Shown piece after piece: positions 53,656 through 63,874 of a DNA stretch of 64,000 nucleotides (the first letter of the stretch is position 1; each line of letters starts with the position of its first letter). The position numbers were made by a program, and so were the translations under genes. The stretch is from Methylomonas montana. GTDB taxonomy: Bacteria; Pseudomonadota; Gammaproteobacteria; Methylococcales; Methylomonadaceae. The stretch spans positions 248,001-312,000 of the forward strand of contig NZ_CP129884.1 in NCBI RefSeq assembly GCF_030490285.1, read 5' to 3'. The notes beneath the pieces are model-generated. The model was not told the origin of the DNA, searched no databases, and was given only the letters and a program-made list of their open reading frames with translations.

Positions 53656-54818
53656 GGGTGTTTCCCCTTGACGTTGCTTTTGTTATGTTCGGTCACTTCG
53701 TAATGAATCCGGAACAACACCGCCACCGCGCCGCACATCACGATCATGCTGCCGCCGCCGTAGCTCATCAGCGGCAAGGTCAAGCCCTTGGTGGGCAGCA
53801 TGCCCATATTGACGCCCATATTGACGAAGGATTGGAAACCGAACCAGATCGCCAGGCCATATGCCGCCAGCGCGGAAAATTTCAGACCGGCTTGTTCGGC
53901 TTGTTCGCCGATAGCAAAAGCGCGGACCACTAAAGCGGTGAATAGGCCGATGATCACCAATACGCCGAGCAGGCCCAATTCTTCGCCTAGCACCGAGAAT
54001 AAAAAGTCGGTGTGCGCTTCCGGCAGATAAAACAGTTTTTGCAGGCCGTTGCCCAAACCAACGCCGAAAAATTCGCCGCGGCCGAAGGAAATCAAGGCTT
54101 GCGTCAATTGAAAGCCGGTGTCTTTGGCATCGGCCCAAGGGTCCATGAAGCTGGTGACCCGCGCCAAACGGTAGGGCGAGACGATGACCAGCATCACCGC
54201 CAGGCCGGCGACCAGAGCCAATAAAATGATGAATTGGGAGATGCGGGCACCGCCCAGAAACATCATGCCCATCGCAATGATCAGAATCACCACTGCCGAA
54301 CCGAAGTCGGGCTCCAGCAACAGCAGCACGCAAGCGACCGAAAACAACATCAAGGGTTTGACCAAACCGAAGGCCGAACGGCGCACGTGTTCGGAATGGC
54401 GGGTGACGTAGCCGGCCATGTAAATCACCGAAATAAACTTCACCACTTCCGAAACCTGAATCCGCAAGCCCAGTATCGACAGCCAGCGGATACTGCCATT
54501 GACCTTGACGCCGACGCCGGGGATCAACACCACCAGCAACAAGGCCAGGCCGGCGATGAACAGGGTTTGGCCCATTTTTTCCCAGCTTTTCATCGGCACG
54601 TTCAAAATGATCGCGGCAAAAGCCAGGCCGAAGGCGATATGCACTAATTGCTTGAAGGGATAATGCGAAATATCGTCGGCCATCTTCACGCCCAGATGCA
54701 GTGAAGAAGAGGTCACCATCATGAAACCGATGCCCAGCAAGCTGAAGCAAGCCAGCATCAGCGCCGGATCGACATGCAAGCGGTTTTGAACGCGGGTTTT
54801 CGGGCTGACCTTCAACAT
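53652..54818 (-). CDS. ftsW: Peptidoglycan glycosyltransferase FtsW
   Basis: A SEDS-family integral membrane protein of 388 residues with about ten helices; it polymerises lipid II with FtsI at the septum. Motifs include LLLEPDFGSAVVI, GLGNGLQKLFYLPEAHTDFLFSVLGEELGLLG (the SEDS signature) and LPTKGLTLPLMSYGGGSMIVMC. It overlaps murG by four bases and murD by seven. Confidence 0.97.
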   Translation of the reverse strand: MLKVSPKTRVQNRLHVDPALMLACFSLLGIGFMMVTSSSLHLGVKMADDISHYPFKQLVHIAFGLAFAAIILNVPMKSWEKMGQTLFIAGLALLLVVLIPGVGVKVNGSIRWLSILGLRIQVSEVVKFISVIYMAGYVTRHSEHVRRSAFGLVKPLMLFSVACVLLLLEPDFGSAVVILIIAMGMMFLGGARISQFIILLALVAGLAVMLVIVSPYRLARVTSFMDPWADAKDTGFQLTQALISFGRGEFFGVGLGNGLQKLFYLPEAHTDFLFSVLGEELGLLGVLVIIGLFTALVVRAFAIGEQAEQAGLKFSALAAYGLAIWFGFQSFVNMGVNMGMLPTKGLTLPLMSYGGGSMIVMCGAVAVLFRIHYEVTEHNKSNVKGKHP

Positions 54819-56182
54819 GACGGCAACTCCATCACCGCTTCGGCGAATTTATTGCCGCGATCGACGTAGCTGCGATATTGGTCCAGGCTGGCGCAAGCCG
54901 GCGACAACAGTACGCTGTCACCAGTGCTGGCCAGGCCGGCGGCCACTTTCACCGCTTCCTTCATGTTGGCGGTTAAATGAACTGGGACACAGTTATTCAA
55001 TGCGTCTGCGATCAATTGTGCGTCTTTGCCCATTAATACCACGGCCTTGGTTTTTGCCTTTACGGCCGGGACCAGTTCCGTCATATCGGCGCCCTTAGCG
55101 TCACCGCCGGCAATCAGAATCACCTTGCGCTCGTAGCCTTGCAGCGCGGCGATACAGGCGCCGATATTGGTGGCCTTGGAATCGTTGACCCAGTTGACGC
55201 CGGCTTTCTCGGCGACTTTTTGCATGCGGTGCGGCAAACCTTTAAATCTTCTCAGCGCGTCGCACATGGCCGTGATGCTCAGCCCCACGGCCGTGCCCAG
55301 GGCCAGAGCCGCTAGTGCATTGGCGATGTTATGGGTGCCTTCCAGACGCAGTTTGCTGGCGGCCATTAAGGCTTGTTCGCCGTGCATCAAGGTGTCGGTT
55401 TCGCTACGGCGCAAATAAAAGTCGGCTGGGCCTTGGGTGGAAAATGTCAGCGATTGCCGGCCGTCGGATTGCATCGCCATGACCATCGCGTCGTCGGCGT
55501 TTAACACCATCACGCCGTTGCCACGGAAGATACGTTGTTTTTCGGCCGCATAGCCATCCATGCCGTCGTGGCGATCCAGATGGTCCGGACTGATGTTCAG
55601 GACTGTTGCGGCCCTGGCGTTTAAGGCCGTGGTGCGCTCCAGTTGAAAACTGGACAATTCCAATACATACAGCTCGGCGTTCTGTTGTAGCAGATCGAGT
55701 GCCGGGGTGCCGAGATTGCCGCCGATCGCGGTTTTCACGCCGGCCGCGTTACCCATCTCGCCGAGCATGGTCGTGACGGTGCTTTTACCGTTGGAACCGG
55801 TGATGGCAACGATTGGCTTAGAGGTGGCACAAGCGAACAAATCGATGTCGCTGATCACCGTGACGCCAGCCTGCATGGCTTTATGGATGGCCGTTTCGTT
55901 TAGCGACACGCCTGGACTGACCAATAAATGGGTGGCGACATCAAAGGCCGGTTGGTCGAAACCGCCGGAAAACACCGGCACATCCGGCATTTGTTCGCGT
56001 AAATTGTCGATCAGCGGCGGGGATTTACGGCTATCGATCACCGCGAATTTAATCGGGGTTTTTTGTAAAAATTGCGCGGCAGAATAACCGGTAGCGCCCA
56101 GGCCGACGATTAACAGCCGGGCGCTAGCCGGATTCAGTTTGAAAAGGGTTTCCAGATTGCCGAGTAAATCTGCGGTGTCCAT
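54812..56182 (-). CDS. murD: UDP-N-acetylmuramoylalanine--D-glutamate ligase
   Basis: A Mur ligase of 456 residues. The N-terminal Rossmann fold reads LLIVGLGATGYSAAQFL; the P-loop is ITGSNGKSTVTTMLGEM, and NISPDHLDRHDGMDGYAAEKQRIF follows. NDSKATNIGACIAALQGY is the C-terminal signature. The ATG at 56182 lies two bases beyond the mraY stop, and a longer frame upstream would be inside mraY. Confidence 0.97.
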   Translation of the reverse strand: MDTADLLGNLETLFKLNPASARLLIVGLGATGYSAAQFLQKTPIKFAVIDSRKSPPLIDNLREQMPDVPVFSGGFDQPAFDVATHLLVSPGVSLNETAIHKAMQAGVTVISDIDLFACATSKPIVAITGSNGKSTVTTMLGEMGNAAGVKTAIGGNLGTPALDLLQQNAELYVLELSSFQLERTTALNARAATVLNISPDHLDRHDGMDGYAAEKQRIFRGNGVMVLNADDAMVMAMQSDGRQSLTFSTQGPADFYLRRSETDTLMHGEQALMAASKLRLEGTHNIANALAALALGTAVGLSITAMCDALRRFKGLPHRMQKVAEKAGVNWVNDSKATNIGACIAALQGYERKVILIAGGDAKGADMTELVPAVKAKTKAVVLMGKDAQLIADALNNCVPVHLTANMKEAVKVAAGLASTGDSVLLSPACASLDQYRSYVDRGNKFAEAVMELPSC

Positions 56183-56184
56183 GG

Positions 56185-57267
56185 CTATCTCAGTTTCAAT
56201 GTGGCCAGACCGATCAATACCAGGATGACCGAGATGATCCAAAAACGCACAATGATGCGCGGCTCCGGCCAGCCTTTTAGTTCGTAATGATGGTGGATGG
56301 GCGCCATCAGAAACACCCGCTTTTTGCGGGTTTTGTAAGAGGCGACCTGGATAATGACCGAGATGGTTTCCATCACAAAAATGCCGCCCATGATCACCAG
56401 GACGACTTCTTGTCTGACTAGTACCGCGACGATACCCAACGCGGCGCCCAGCGCCAACGCGCCGACATCGCCCATGAATACCATGGCCGGATAGGCGTTA
56501 AACCACAAAAAGCCCAGGCCGGAACCGACCAGGGCCGCGCAAAACACCACCAGTTCGCCAGCCTTGGGAATATGCGGGATGGCTAGGTATTGTGAGAAAT
56601 TAACGTGGCCGGACAAATAGGCAAAAATCGCCAGCGCGGCGGCGATCATCACGGTCGGCATGATGGCCAGACCATCCAGGCCGTCGGTCAGGTTGACCGC
56701 GTTGCTGGAGCCGACGATGACGAAATAGGTCAGCACGACATAGCCCCAACCAAGGTCCAGCGTGACGTTTTTGAAGAAAGGGATGATGAATTGGGTTTCT
56801 GCGGCGACCTGAGCCGTGCTATAGAGGTAAAGAGCCGCGCCTAACGCCACGACCGATTGCCAGAAATATTTGGCTTTGGCCGACAGGCCATCGCTATTGC
56901 CGAGCAGCACTTTTTTATAGTCGTCGATAAAGCCGATCACGCCGTGCGCCAGCGTGACCAGTAACACCACCCAGATGTAGCGATTATTCAAGTCGGCGCA
57001 CAGCAGGGTGCTGATCGCCACCGCAAATAAAATCATCGCTCCGCCCATGGTCGGGGTGCCGGATTTGGAAAAATGGCTTTGCGGACCGTCGTCGCGAACG
57101 CTTTGGCCGATTTTTTTGCGCGTCAGTTTTTCGATCATGGCCGGACCGATCATCAAGGAAATGACCAGCGCGGTCAGCACGCCCAGAATGGCGCGGAAGG
57201 TCAGGTAATGCAGTACCCTGAAGCCGCTATCGATATTGGTTAAAAAGTCTGCGAGTAAAAGTAACAT
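56185..57267 (-). CDS. mraY: Phospho-N-acetylmuramoyl-pentapeptide-transferase
   Basis: A ten-helix integral membrane enzyme of 360 residues that makes lipid I. Catalytic motifs are [19 protein letters not shown] (the Asp pair), [14 protein letters not shown] and [15 protein letters not shown], which contain the Asp and His residues of the magnesium and substrate site. It overlaps murF by one base. Confidence 0.98.
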   Translation of the reverse strand: MLLLLADFLTNIDSGFRVLHYLTFRAILGVLTALVISLMIGPAMIEKLTRKKIGQSVRDDGPQSHFSKSGTPTMGGAMILFAVAISTLLCADLNNRYIWVVLLVTLAHGVIGFIDDYKKVLLGNSDGLSAKAKYFWQSVVALGAALYLYSTAQVAAETQFIIPFFKNVTLDLGWGYVVLTYFVIVGSSNAVNLTDGLDGLAIMPTVMIAAALAIFAYLSGHVNFSQYLAIPHIPKAGELVVFCAALVGSGLGFLWFNAYPAMVFMGDVGALALGAALGIVAVLVRQEVVLVIMGGIFVMETISVIIQVASYKTRKKRVFLMAPIHHHYELKGWPEPRIIVRFWIISVILVLIGLATLKLR

Positions 57268-58631
57268 TATGCTGCTCTGAAATTGTTAACCATCGCCGCC
57301 ACTACGTTTTCCATTTTCTGGGCGCGTGAGCCTTTGACTAATATGGTTTCCTTGCCGGTGACGGCCGCCGTCAAGGCATCGATTAATTGTTGCTGATTGT
57401 CGAAGAACTGGCCGCCTGCGCCGAAGCTCTCGACGGCATGTTTGGCAAGGGCGCCGGTGGCGAACAGGCGCTTGACCGGTTTGGCCTTGATCAATTCGCC
57501 CATTTCCCGATGTATGGCCGGACTGTCCGGACCGAGTTCGCCGAAAGCGCCCAAAGCCAGCCAAGCTTCGCCGCTGCAACCATCCAGTGCGTCTAGCGCG
57601 GCTTTCAATGAGGCCGGGTTGGCGTTGTAGGTGTCGTCGATGACGATATTGCCTTTCTGGCCCAATAAGGGCTGCATTCGGCCAGTGACCGGCTTGAGCT
57701 GTTCCAGGGCGTGCCTGATGTCTTGTAGGCTGATGCCGAATTGCAGTGCAACCGTGGCGGCCGCCAAGGCGTTTTTGACATTGTGGGCGCCGGCCAGGTG
57801 TAGTTGTATCGGTAAGGTGTCGGTGGCTGTCTTCAAGTCGAATCGCGTTGAAAACCCTTCGCTGGCCAAGCTGGTCGCTATGTTTTCCGCGCGGACGTCG
57901 GCGGCATTACTAAAACCGAAACTGATGGTTTGGCGCTTGCCGGCCAGTTTTTGCCAGAAATCGTAAAAAGCGTCGTCGCGGTTCAATACCGCGATGCCGT
58001 TTTCGCCCAAACTTTCGATGATTTCACCCTTGGTTTTGGCGACACCGTCGATGTTGCCGAAACCCTCGATATGCGCGGCGCCGACATTGGTGATGACGCT
58101 GACATCGGCCTGGGCATATCGGCTGGTATAGGCGATTTCGCCGGGATGATTGGCGCCCATTTCGATCACCGCGTAACGATGACTGGCGTCCAGTTTCATC
58201 AGTGTCAATGGCACGCCGATGTCGTTATTCAGATTGCCTTGGGTCGATAAGGTCGGGCCTTGGCTGGCGAAAATCGCCGCAATCATTTCCTTGACGGTGG
58301 TTTTGCCGTTGCTACCGGTGACGCCGGCTATCTTGACAGGCAATTGTCTGCGCCAGTATCCGGCCAGTTCCGCCAATGCCAGATGCGTGTCCGCAACAAT
58401 AATCTGTGGCAGCGTGGATGAGTTGGCGCGTTCAAGCAGCAGCGCCGCGGCGCCGGCTTGTTCGGCTTTATCGCTAAAGTCGTGGCCGTCGAAATTCTTA
58501 CCTTTAATCGCGATATACAAATCGCCAGGCTGCAAGGTGCGGGTGTCTATACCGGTCGCGCGGATTTCCCGGTCGTTACCGATCAATTTGCCGTTGATGG
58601 CCTGGGCGATCTCGCTGAGTTGCAGTTTCAT
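57267..58631 (-). CDS. murF: UDP-N-acetylmuramoyl-tripeptide--D-alanyl-D-alanine ligase
   Basis: A Mur ligase of 454 residues that adds D-Ala-D-Ala. The P-loop is [18 protein letters not shown], followed by [17 protein letters not shown] and [24 protein letters not shown] in the C-terminal third is typical. The ATG at 58631 overlaps murE by four bases, so the longer frame to 58643 was rejected. Confidence 0.97.
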   Translation of the reverse strand: MKLQLSEIAQAINGKLIGNDREIRATGIDTRTLQPGDLYIAIKGKNFDGHDFSDKAEQAGAAALLLERANSSTLPQIIVADTHLALAELAGYWRRQLPVKIAGVTGSNGKTTVKEMIAAIFASQGPTLSTQGNLNNDIGVPLTLMKLDASHRYAVIEMGANHPGEIAYTSRYAQADVSVITNVGAAHIEGFGNIDGVAKTKGEIIESLGENGIAVLNRDDAFYDFWQKLAGKRQTISFGFSNAADVRAENIATSLASEGFSTRFDLKTATDTLPIQLHLAGAHNVKNALAAATVALQFGISLQDIRHALEQLKPVTGRMQPLLGQKGNIVIDDTYNANPASLKAALDALDGCSGEAWLALGAFGELGPDSPAIHREMGELIKAKPVKRLFATGALAKHAVESFGAGGQFFDNQQQLIDALTAAVTGKETILVKGSRAQKMENVVAAMVNNFRAA

Positions 58632-60088
58632 GGTTTGCTCCACTCCGCCAGCGCTTGCCTGACGACAGCGCTATCGCTGAACGGCTGCTTCACGCCGCCG
58701 ATTTCTTGATAGTCCTCGTGGCCCTTGCCGGCTATCACTACGCAATCGTCTGGGTTTGCTTGTCGTATCACTGTGTTTATGGCCGTGGCTCTGTCGTTAA
58801 TTACCGTTATTTTTTGGCTTTGGCAGCCGCTCAAGATGTCATCAATAATTGCCGCCGACGCTTCGCTACGCGGATTGTCATCGGTGACGATGACCTGATC
58901 CGCCCAGGTCTCGGCAATCCGGCCCATTTCCGGACGTTTGCCTTTGTCGCGGTCGCCACCGCAACCGAACACGACTCTCAACTGGCTAGCACCTTTGACG
59001 GCTTTCAGCACTTTCTCCAGTGCGTCCGGGCTATGGGCATAATCCACGAATATCGTGGGTTTACCGCTGCCGCCGAATTTTTCCATACGCCCGGCGATAG
59101 CGCTCAAATTAGCCAGTTGTACGACGGCGGCTTCAAACTCGCTGCCGGTCGCCAGCAAGACGCAAAGCACCGCCAGTACGTTGTCCAGATTAAAGCCGCC
59201 GACCAGTGGCGTCGTGGCTCGGCATCTTTGCTCTCGCCAAACGGCGTCGAATTCGATGCCGGCGGCGCTGTGTTTTACCTGTTCGGCACTTACCGCTTCC
59301 TTAACATTCCCGCGTCTGCCGGTTGCGCTGTAAGTCCAGCATTGCACGTTGGCGAGCAGGGTTTTCAATACCTCCGCACTACTGGGATCGTCCAGATTGA
59401 CCACGGCAAATTGCAAGCCCGGCGTTCTGAACAACGCCAATTTAGCTTGCAGATATTCGGCCATGCTGCCGTGATAGTCCAAATGGTCGCGGCTCAAATT
59501 GGTGAATACCGCGCCCTTGAACGCCACGGCGTTGACGCGGCCTTGTTGCAAACCGTGCGAGGATACTTCCATCGCTACTGTGCGTTTACCTTGCTTTACA
59601 AATTCATACAGCATTTGCTGGACTGCCAACGCGTCCGGCGTGGTATTGGCGGTGGCTTGCAAATTGCCGACATCGCCCCAGCCCAAGGTGCCGATTACGC
59701 CGCAAGCCGGCAAGGCCTGTGCGATTAGCTGGCTGCAGGTGGTCTTGCCGTTGGTGCCGGTCACGCCGATCACGTCCAGTATTTGCGACGGATTGCCGTA
59801 AAATTTTGCGGCAATTTCGCCGAGCTTTTGTGCTAAATCGGCTATCGCAAAATTTGCCACGCTCAATGCCTTAACGGTCTGAGCATCGACGCCGATCGGG
59901 TCGTAAATCACCGCTACCGCACCCTTGTCAATAGCTTGCTGCGCATGGTGGATGCCGTGCTGTATCGCGCCGTTCAAGGCAATAAATGCATCGCCGGCTT
60001 GAACCTGGCGGCTATCCAAACACAGGCCGCTGATATCCAGAACCGCCGGCATTTCTGTCTGCCCATTTAGTAATTCGGCGAGCTTCAT
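58628..60088 (-). CDS. murE: UDP-N-acetylmuramoyl-L-alanyl-D-glutamate--2,6-diaminopimelate ligase
   Basis: The 486-residue Mur ligase that adds meso-diaminopimelate. The P-loop is VTGTNGKTTCSQLIAQ, and the DAP-specific DNPR motif is present in VTDDNPRSEASAAIIDDI, which identifies the amino acid as meso-DAP rather than lysine. A short overlap with ftsI suggests coupled translation. Confidence 0.97.
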   Translation of the reverse strand: MKLAELLNGQTEMPAVLDISGLCLDSRQVQAGDAFIALNGAIQHGIHHAQQAIDKGAVAVIYDPIGVDAQTVKALSVANFAIADLAQKLGEIAAKFYGNPSQILDVIGVTGTNGKTTCSQLIAQALPACGVIGTLGWGDVGNLQATANTTPDALAVQQMLYEFVKQGKRTVAMEVSSHGLQQGRVNAVAFKGAVFTNLSRDHLDYHGSMAEYLQAKLALFRTPGLQFAVVNLDDPSSAEVLKTLLANVQCWTYSATGRRGNVKEAVSAEQVKHSAAGIEFDAVWREQRCRATTPLVGGFNLDNVLAVLCVLLATGSEFEAAVVQLANLSAIAGRMEKFGGSGKPTIFVDYAHSPDALEKVLKAVKGASQLRVVFGCGGDRDKGKRPEMGRIAETWADQVIVTDDNPRSEASAAIIDDILSGCQSQKITVINDRATAINTVIRQANPDDCVVIAGKGHEDYQEIGGVKQPFSDSAVVRQALAEWSKP

Positions 60089-61812
60089 TTCTTGCTCAAC
60101 AATAAATGCATGTTGTCCATGCCATCCGGCTCAACACCGTAAACTCTTAATGCGCCCGCCATCACTCGGGAGAAGGCCGGTGCCGCTACCAGGCCGCCGT
60201 AATACTGGCCGGTGGTGGGCTCGTCGACCACTATCGCGATGATGAAACGCGGATTACTGGCCGGCGCCATGCCGACGAATACCGATAAATATTTGTCCTC
60301 GCTATAACCGCCAGCCCCGGCTTTTTTTACGGTGCCGGTCTTGCCGGCTACCCGATAACCCTCGACTCTGGCCTGATAGGCGGTGCCTTCCTTGGTGATC
60401 ACATGTTCCAGCATTTCCCGGACCTTTCTAGCGGTCTCGGGTTTGAAAATCCGTTGGGCGTCGGGGTCTTCATCTCGCTTTAGTAAAGCCACGGAATGAA
60501 TGATGCCGTCGTCTGCTAAGGCGGTATAAGCCCTGGCTAATTGTAAAATCGAGGTGGAAACCCCGTAGCCGAACGATAAAATCGCTTGGTCGAACTCGTG
60601 CCAGCCTTGGTAATCCAGCAGCGAGCCGCTGGCTTCGCCGGGAAAGCCGACGCCGGCGGAAGTGCCGAACCCCAGTTTGCTGTATATGCCCCAAAAATAT
60701 TCCGGCGGCATGGTCATCGCAATTTGCGTGACCGCGATATTGCTGGACTTTTGCAACACATGGGTCAAGTCCATGGTGCCGTAGTTATGCACGTCCTTCA
60801 CCACGTTACGGCCCAGGTGATAGACGCCATGGGTTTCTATCGTCACGTTAGGCGAGATATAACCGCCATCCAATGCCGCAGCCACCACAAACGGTTTGAC
60901 TGTCGAACCCGGCTCGAAGCTGTCGACCATGGCCCGGTTGCGGTAACGATTGCTGCTTAACTCTTTCCGGTTATTGGGGTTAAACGCCGGTTGGCTGACC
61001 GTTGCCAATACATCGCCGTTTTTTGCGTCCAATACCACCAACGATGCCGAATGCGCTTTGTATTGCATCACGGCATTCTGTAATTCCCGGTAAGCCAAAT
61101 ATTGCAGACGCTCATCGATGGTTAACACCAGGTCGCGGCCGGGGATGGCTTCTTCAATATTTTCCACGTCCTTAATGATCTGGCCCCTGCCGTCCTTGAT
61201 TACCCGTTTTTTGCCGGGCTGGCCTCTCAGAATGTGTTCATAGCCGTGTTCGATGCCTTCCTGGCCGACATCGTCGATATTGGTAAAACCCAGCAAATGA
61301 CCGGACACCGCGCCGGCCGGGTAATAGCGTTTGAATTCCCGTTCGAAATACACGCCGGTAATTTCCAGAGCTTTGACCTTTTCGGCTATATCCGGGTTGA
61401 TCTGTCTGCGCAAATACACGAAACGCTTGTTGGCGTCTTTTTCCTTTTTCAATAGCGAACGCAGTTCCTTTTCCGGAAAGCCGAGGATTTTCGCCATCGG
61501 CGTCAGCTTGTCCTGTTCGCTATCTTTCAGTTGGCGCGGGTTGACCCAAATCGATTGTACCGGGGTGCTGATTGCCAGCGGTTCGCCGTTTCGGTCCTGG
61601 ATCTGGCCGCGGTAAGCCGATACCGAAACCACGCCCACATGCTGCATGTCGCCTTTATCCTGCAAGAATTCCTTGTTGAGAATTTGCAAATAGGTCGCCC
61701 GGCCAACCAGGGCCAGCATGGCCAGCAGCATCACCGAAAGCAGTAGCTTACGCCGGATCACAAAATCTGTACTGGGGCGCGGCGCATGGGCCGTTCCGAT
61801 GGAAATTCGCAT
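60085..61812 (-). CDS. ftsI: Septal peptidoglycan transpeptidase FtsI (PBP3)
   Basis: The class B penicillin-binding protein of the septum, 575 residues. It has a helix at about 21-42, a dimerisation/pedestal domain, and the transpeptidase domain with SxxK (S302-T-V-K305 in EPGSTVKPF), SxN (S355-S-N357 in QKSSNIAV) and KTG (K490 in AGKTGTVKK). All three are intact. It follows ftsL directly, and murE overlaps it by four bases. Confidence 0.97.
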   Translation of the reverse strand: MRISIGTAHAPRPSTDFVIRRKLLLSVMLLAMLALVGRATYLQILNKEFLQDKGDMQHVGVVSVSAYRGQIQDRNGEPLAISTPVQSIWVNPRQLKDSEQDKLTPMAKILGFPEKELRSLLKKEKDANKRFVYLRRQINPDIAEKVKALEITGVYFEREFKRYYPAGAVSGHLLGFTNIDDVGQEGIEHGYEHILRGQPGKKRVIKDGRGQIIKDVENIEEAIPGRDLVLTIDERLQYLAYRELQNAVMQYKAHSASLVVLDAKNGDVLATVSQPAFNPNNRKELSSNRYRNRAMVDSFEPGSTVKPFVVAAALDGGYISPNVTIETHGVYHLGRNVVKDVHNYGTMDLTHVLQKSSNIAVTQIAMTMPPEYFWGIYSKLGFGTSAGVGFPGEASGSLLDYQGWHEFDQAILSFGYGVSTSILQLARAYTALADDGIIHSVALLKRDEDPDAQRIFKPETARKVREMLEHVITKEGTAYQARVEGYRVAGKTGTVKKAGAGGYSEDKYLSVFVGMAPASNPRFIIAIVVDEPTTGQYYGGLVAAPAFSRVMAGALRVYGVEPDGMDNMHLLLSKK

Positions 61813-62085
61813 TTACGGCTTGATGTAGATGATTTTGTCTTGTGCCGGCAAGGTCAGCATCAAGCGTGTTCTCGCCTCGATTTCAACCCGGTTTTCTTCG
61901 GTTAGCGTGGTTAATTCCAGTTGCAACCGACCCCATTCCACTTCGTAATCGTCGAGTTCTTTTTCTTTTTTCTGAATTTCGATAAACAGCAGGCGCGATT
62001 GGTATTTGCTGTAAATGACGGCTATTCCCGAAATCATCAGCATTGCGACTAGCAGTGTCAGCAGGATGTTTCTTGCAATCGCCAT
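61813..62085 (-). CDS. ftsL: Cell division protein FtsL
   Basis: A bitopic divisome protein of 90 residues: a short cytoplasmic end, one helix (about 7-26, ILLTLLVAMLMISGIAVIYSKYQ) and a periplasmic leucine-zipper-like coil (IEIQKKEKELDDYEVEWGRLQLELTTL). It pairs with FtsB and FtsQ. Sequence conservation is low, but position between rsmH and ftsI and the layout fix the identity. It abuts ftsI and overlaps rsmH by one base. Confidence 0.93.
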   Translation of the reverse strand: MAIARNILLTLLVAMLMISGIAVIYSKYQSRLLFIEIQKKEKELDDYEVEWGRLQLELTTLTEENRVEIEARTRLMLTLPAQDKIIYIKP

Positions 62086-63014
62086 TAACGTTTCTCCGCG
62101 ACTCGCATTACCGCGCTACGTGCACGAGGATTTTGTTGCAGCTCCCGTGCCTGTGCGCGTATCGATTTACCTATTTTCCTTAGCTGGCCTTGTTCTATGT
62201 CCTGTTCTTTAATCGGCAATTTGCCGGGATTGGTTTTCGGGCCGGCTTGGTCTCTGATAAAACGTTTGACGATGCGGTCTTCCAGAGAATGGAAGGCGAT
62301 TACGACTAAACGTCCGCCCGGTGCCAATACGTCGGCTGCTTGTTTCAATCCGGTTTTTATTTGTTCAAGTTCCTGGTTGATCTCTATCCTGATCGCCTGA
62401 AAGCTGCGGGTGGCAGGATGTTTGTGCTTGTCGCGAAACGGCACGCTGTTTTCTATCAATTTGGCTAACTGTAAGGTTGTTTGCAGTGGTTGTTGCTGAC
62501 GCTGATTGACCACGGCCTTGGCAATTCGTCTGGCAAAGCGTTCTTCGCCGTATTCAAACAGCACGCGAACCAATTCCTGTTCGTCGACGCGCGCCAGATA
62601 TTCGGCTGCCGACAGGCCGTTTTCGCTGTCCATGCGCATGTCCAGCGGGCCGTCGCGCAAAAAACTGAAACCACGTTCTGCCGTGTCCAGCTGCGGCGAA
62701 GATACGCCCAAGTCCATCAGGATGCCGTCGACCTTGCTAAGGTAACCGTGCTGTTCGATCACGGCGGTCAGTTCAGCGAAGCTGGCGTGATGCAAGCTAA
62801 ATCGGCTATCTTCAAGCATCTGCTTGGCTTGGCAACTATTGATGGCATCAATGTCTCTGTCGAGTGCCAGTAGCCTGCCGGAGTCGTTCAGTAAGTTCAG
62901 GATGCCGCTGCTATGTCCGCCGCGCCCGAAGGTGCAGTCCAGATAAATGCCGTCTGGTTTTATGTTGAGTTGCTGTAAAGCCTCGTCATACAAAACCGTT
63001 TGATGGGCGGTCAT
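62085..63014 (-). CDS. rsmH: 16S rRNA (cytosine1402-N4)-methyltransferase
   Basis: A 309-residue SAM-dependent enzyme (MraW) that methylates C1402 in the ribosomal P-site. The SAM site begins YLDCTFGRGGHSSGIL, with ALDRDIDAI next and ILMDLGVSSPQLDTAERGFSF following. PGGRLVVIAFHSLEDRIVKRF is the typical C-terminal block. mraZ ends six bases upstream. Confidence 0.97.
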   Translation of the reverse strand: MTAHQTVLYDEALQQLNIKPDGIYLDCTFGRGGHSSGILNLLNDSGRLLALDRDIDAINSCQAKQMLEDSRFSLHHASFAELTAVIEQHGYLSKVDGILMDLGVSSPQLDTAERGFSFLRDGPLDMRMDSENGLSAAEYLARVDEQELVRVLFEYGEERFARRIAKAVVNQRQQQPLQTTLQLAKLIENSVPFRDKHKHPATRSFQAIRIEINQELEQIKTGLKQAADVLAPGGRLVVIAFHSLEDRIVKRFIRDQAGPKTNPGKLPIKEQDIEQGQLRKIGKSIRAQARELQQNPRARSAVMRVAEKR

Positions 63015-63019
63015 CTCCG

Positions 63020-63487
63020 TTAAAACGACAGCGAGCCAAGTTCTTCAAGGCCCTCTGTATCGTTACCGTCCATCCATTCCCGTTCTTTGGCCTTCCAGGC
63101 GGCTTCGTTCCATATTTCAAATTTATTCAGTTGTCCCACCAGCATGATGTGCTTCTCCATGCCGGCAAACTCCCGTAAGGTTTCCGGCAGTAATAGGCGG
63201 CCTTGGCTGTCCATTTCGCATTCGGAGGCGTTGCCGATCACAAAACGCCGCAGCTTGCCGGCCATCTTGTTTAATGTCGGTAATTTGCTGATGGTCTGTT
63301 CGAGTTTTTCCCATTCCGGCAAAGGGTATAGCCACAGACAACCCGGCTCGCCAATGCATTTGTCGTCAACGGCAACAGTCACAATCATTTGGCGGTCGCA
63401 GCACTCCTGTAACTCCTCCCGATAGCGGGTAGGAATCGCAACGCGCCCTTTCGCATCCAAACTGATTGAACTTATGCCTCGAAACAA
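63020..63487 (-). CDS. mraZ: Transcriptional regulator MraZ
   Basis: A 155-residue AbrB-fold protein with two repeats, ISLDAKGRVAIPTRYREEL and CEMDSQGRLLLPETLREF, that forms ring-shaped oligomers and controls its own cluster. The start is a TTG at 63487, with GAGG six bases upstream; this gives LFRG, matching the E. coli MFRG. The longer frame to 63508 is not supported. The gene is first of the dcw cluster. Confidence 0.94.
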   Translation of the reverse strand: MFRGISSISLDAKGRVAIPTRYREELQECCDRQMIVTVAVDDKCIGEPGCLWLYPLPEWEKLEQTISKLPTLNKMAGKLRRFVIGNASECEMDSQGRLLLPETLREFAGMEKHIMLVGQLNKFEIWNEAAWKAKEREWMDGNDTEGLEELGSLSF

Positions 63488-63524
63488 GATGAACCTCAAA
63501 AATTCCAAAAAAATCCATTTCTAA

Positions 63525-63550
63525 CCACTTTATACCACTTTGGCACCACT
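63525..63550 (-). promoter_or_regulatory. MraZ boxes upstream of mraZ
   Basis: Three direct repeats of GTGG on the minus strand (plus-strand CCAC at 63525, 63535 and 63546) at spacing 10 and 11, each preceded by AAA or CC-rich bases. MraZ is known to bind tandem GTGG or TGGGN boxes and repress its own cluster. Confidence 0.85.
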
Positions 63551-63576
63551 ATAGTTTTCAAAAGGTGCTTAGTCAA
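63548..63576 (-). promoter_or_regulatory. Promoter of the mra/dcw cluster
   Basis: On the minus strand TTGACT (63571-63576) and TATAGT (63548-63553) are separated by exactly 17 bases, followed by a short leader to the mraZ start. The -10 box overlaps the first GTGG box, so MraZ would block polymerase binding. Confidence 0.85.
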
Positions 63577-63874
63577 GAGGCATTTAAATTAAATTCTTTC
63601 TTTTTCTACAAGGACTTACGCTGGGTTTGAGGTTGGTAGGGGGAGGGGGTGGGGGTTTTGAGTAAAAGTGATTTTTATCAAAAAGTTAATGATCATTTTT
63701 GATGTGAATTGCGATTACTTGAGTCTAATGCTTATTTATTGCAGGTAATTTTCTGCAAAAAGGCTTGGGAGCTTGGTGGGATTGCTGAGTGAAATCGGCA
63801 AAAAATCAAAATTAGGGGAAGACGACTGGGGAGATGGATTTGCTTAGGCTAATGCCGGAGAGCTTAAGTTGAAT
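63577..63874. other. Intergenic region between gpsA and the mra promoter
   Basis: About 298 bases with no convincing gene. It holds a G-rich run (63629-63656, three groups of five G) and T- and A-rich tracts. No clear terminator for gpsA could be drawn. Confidence 0.5.

Noticed and set aside
53683-54750. 355-residue minus-strand frame inside ftsW in another frame
   Set aside because: Very Arg- and Gly-rich composition, an out-of-frame shadow of ftsW.
58655-59728. 357-residue plus-strand frame antisense to murE
   Set aside because: Shadow of murE; no ribosome site, domain or signal peptide.
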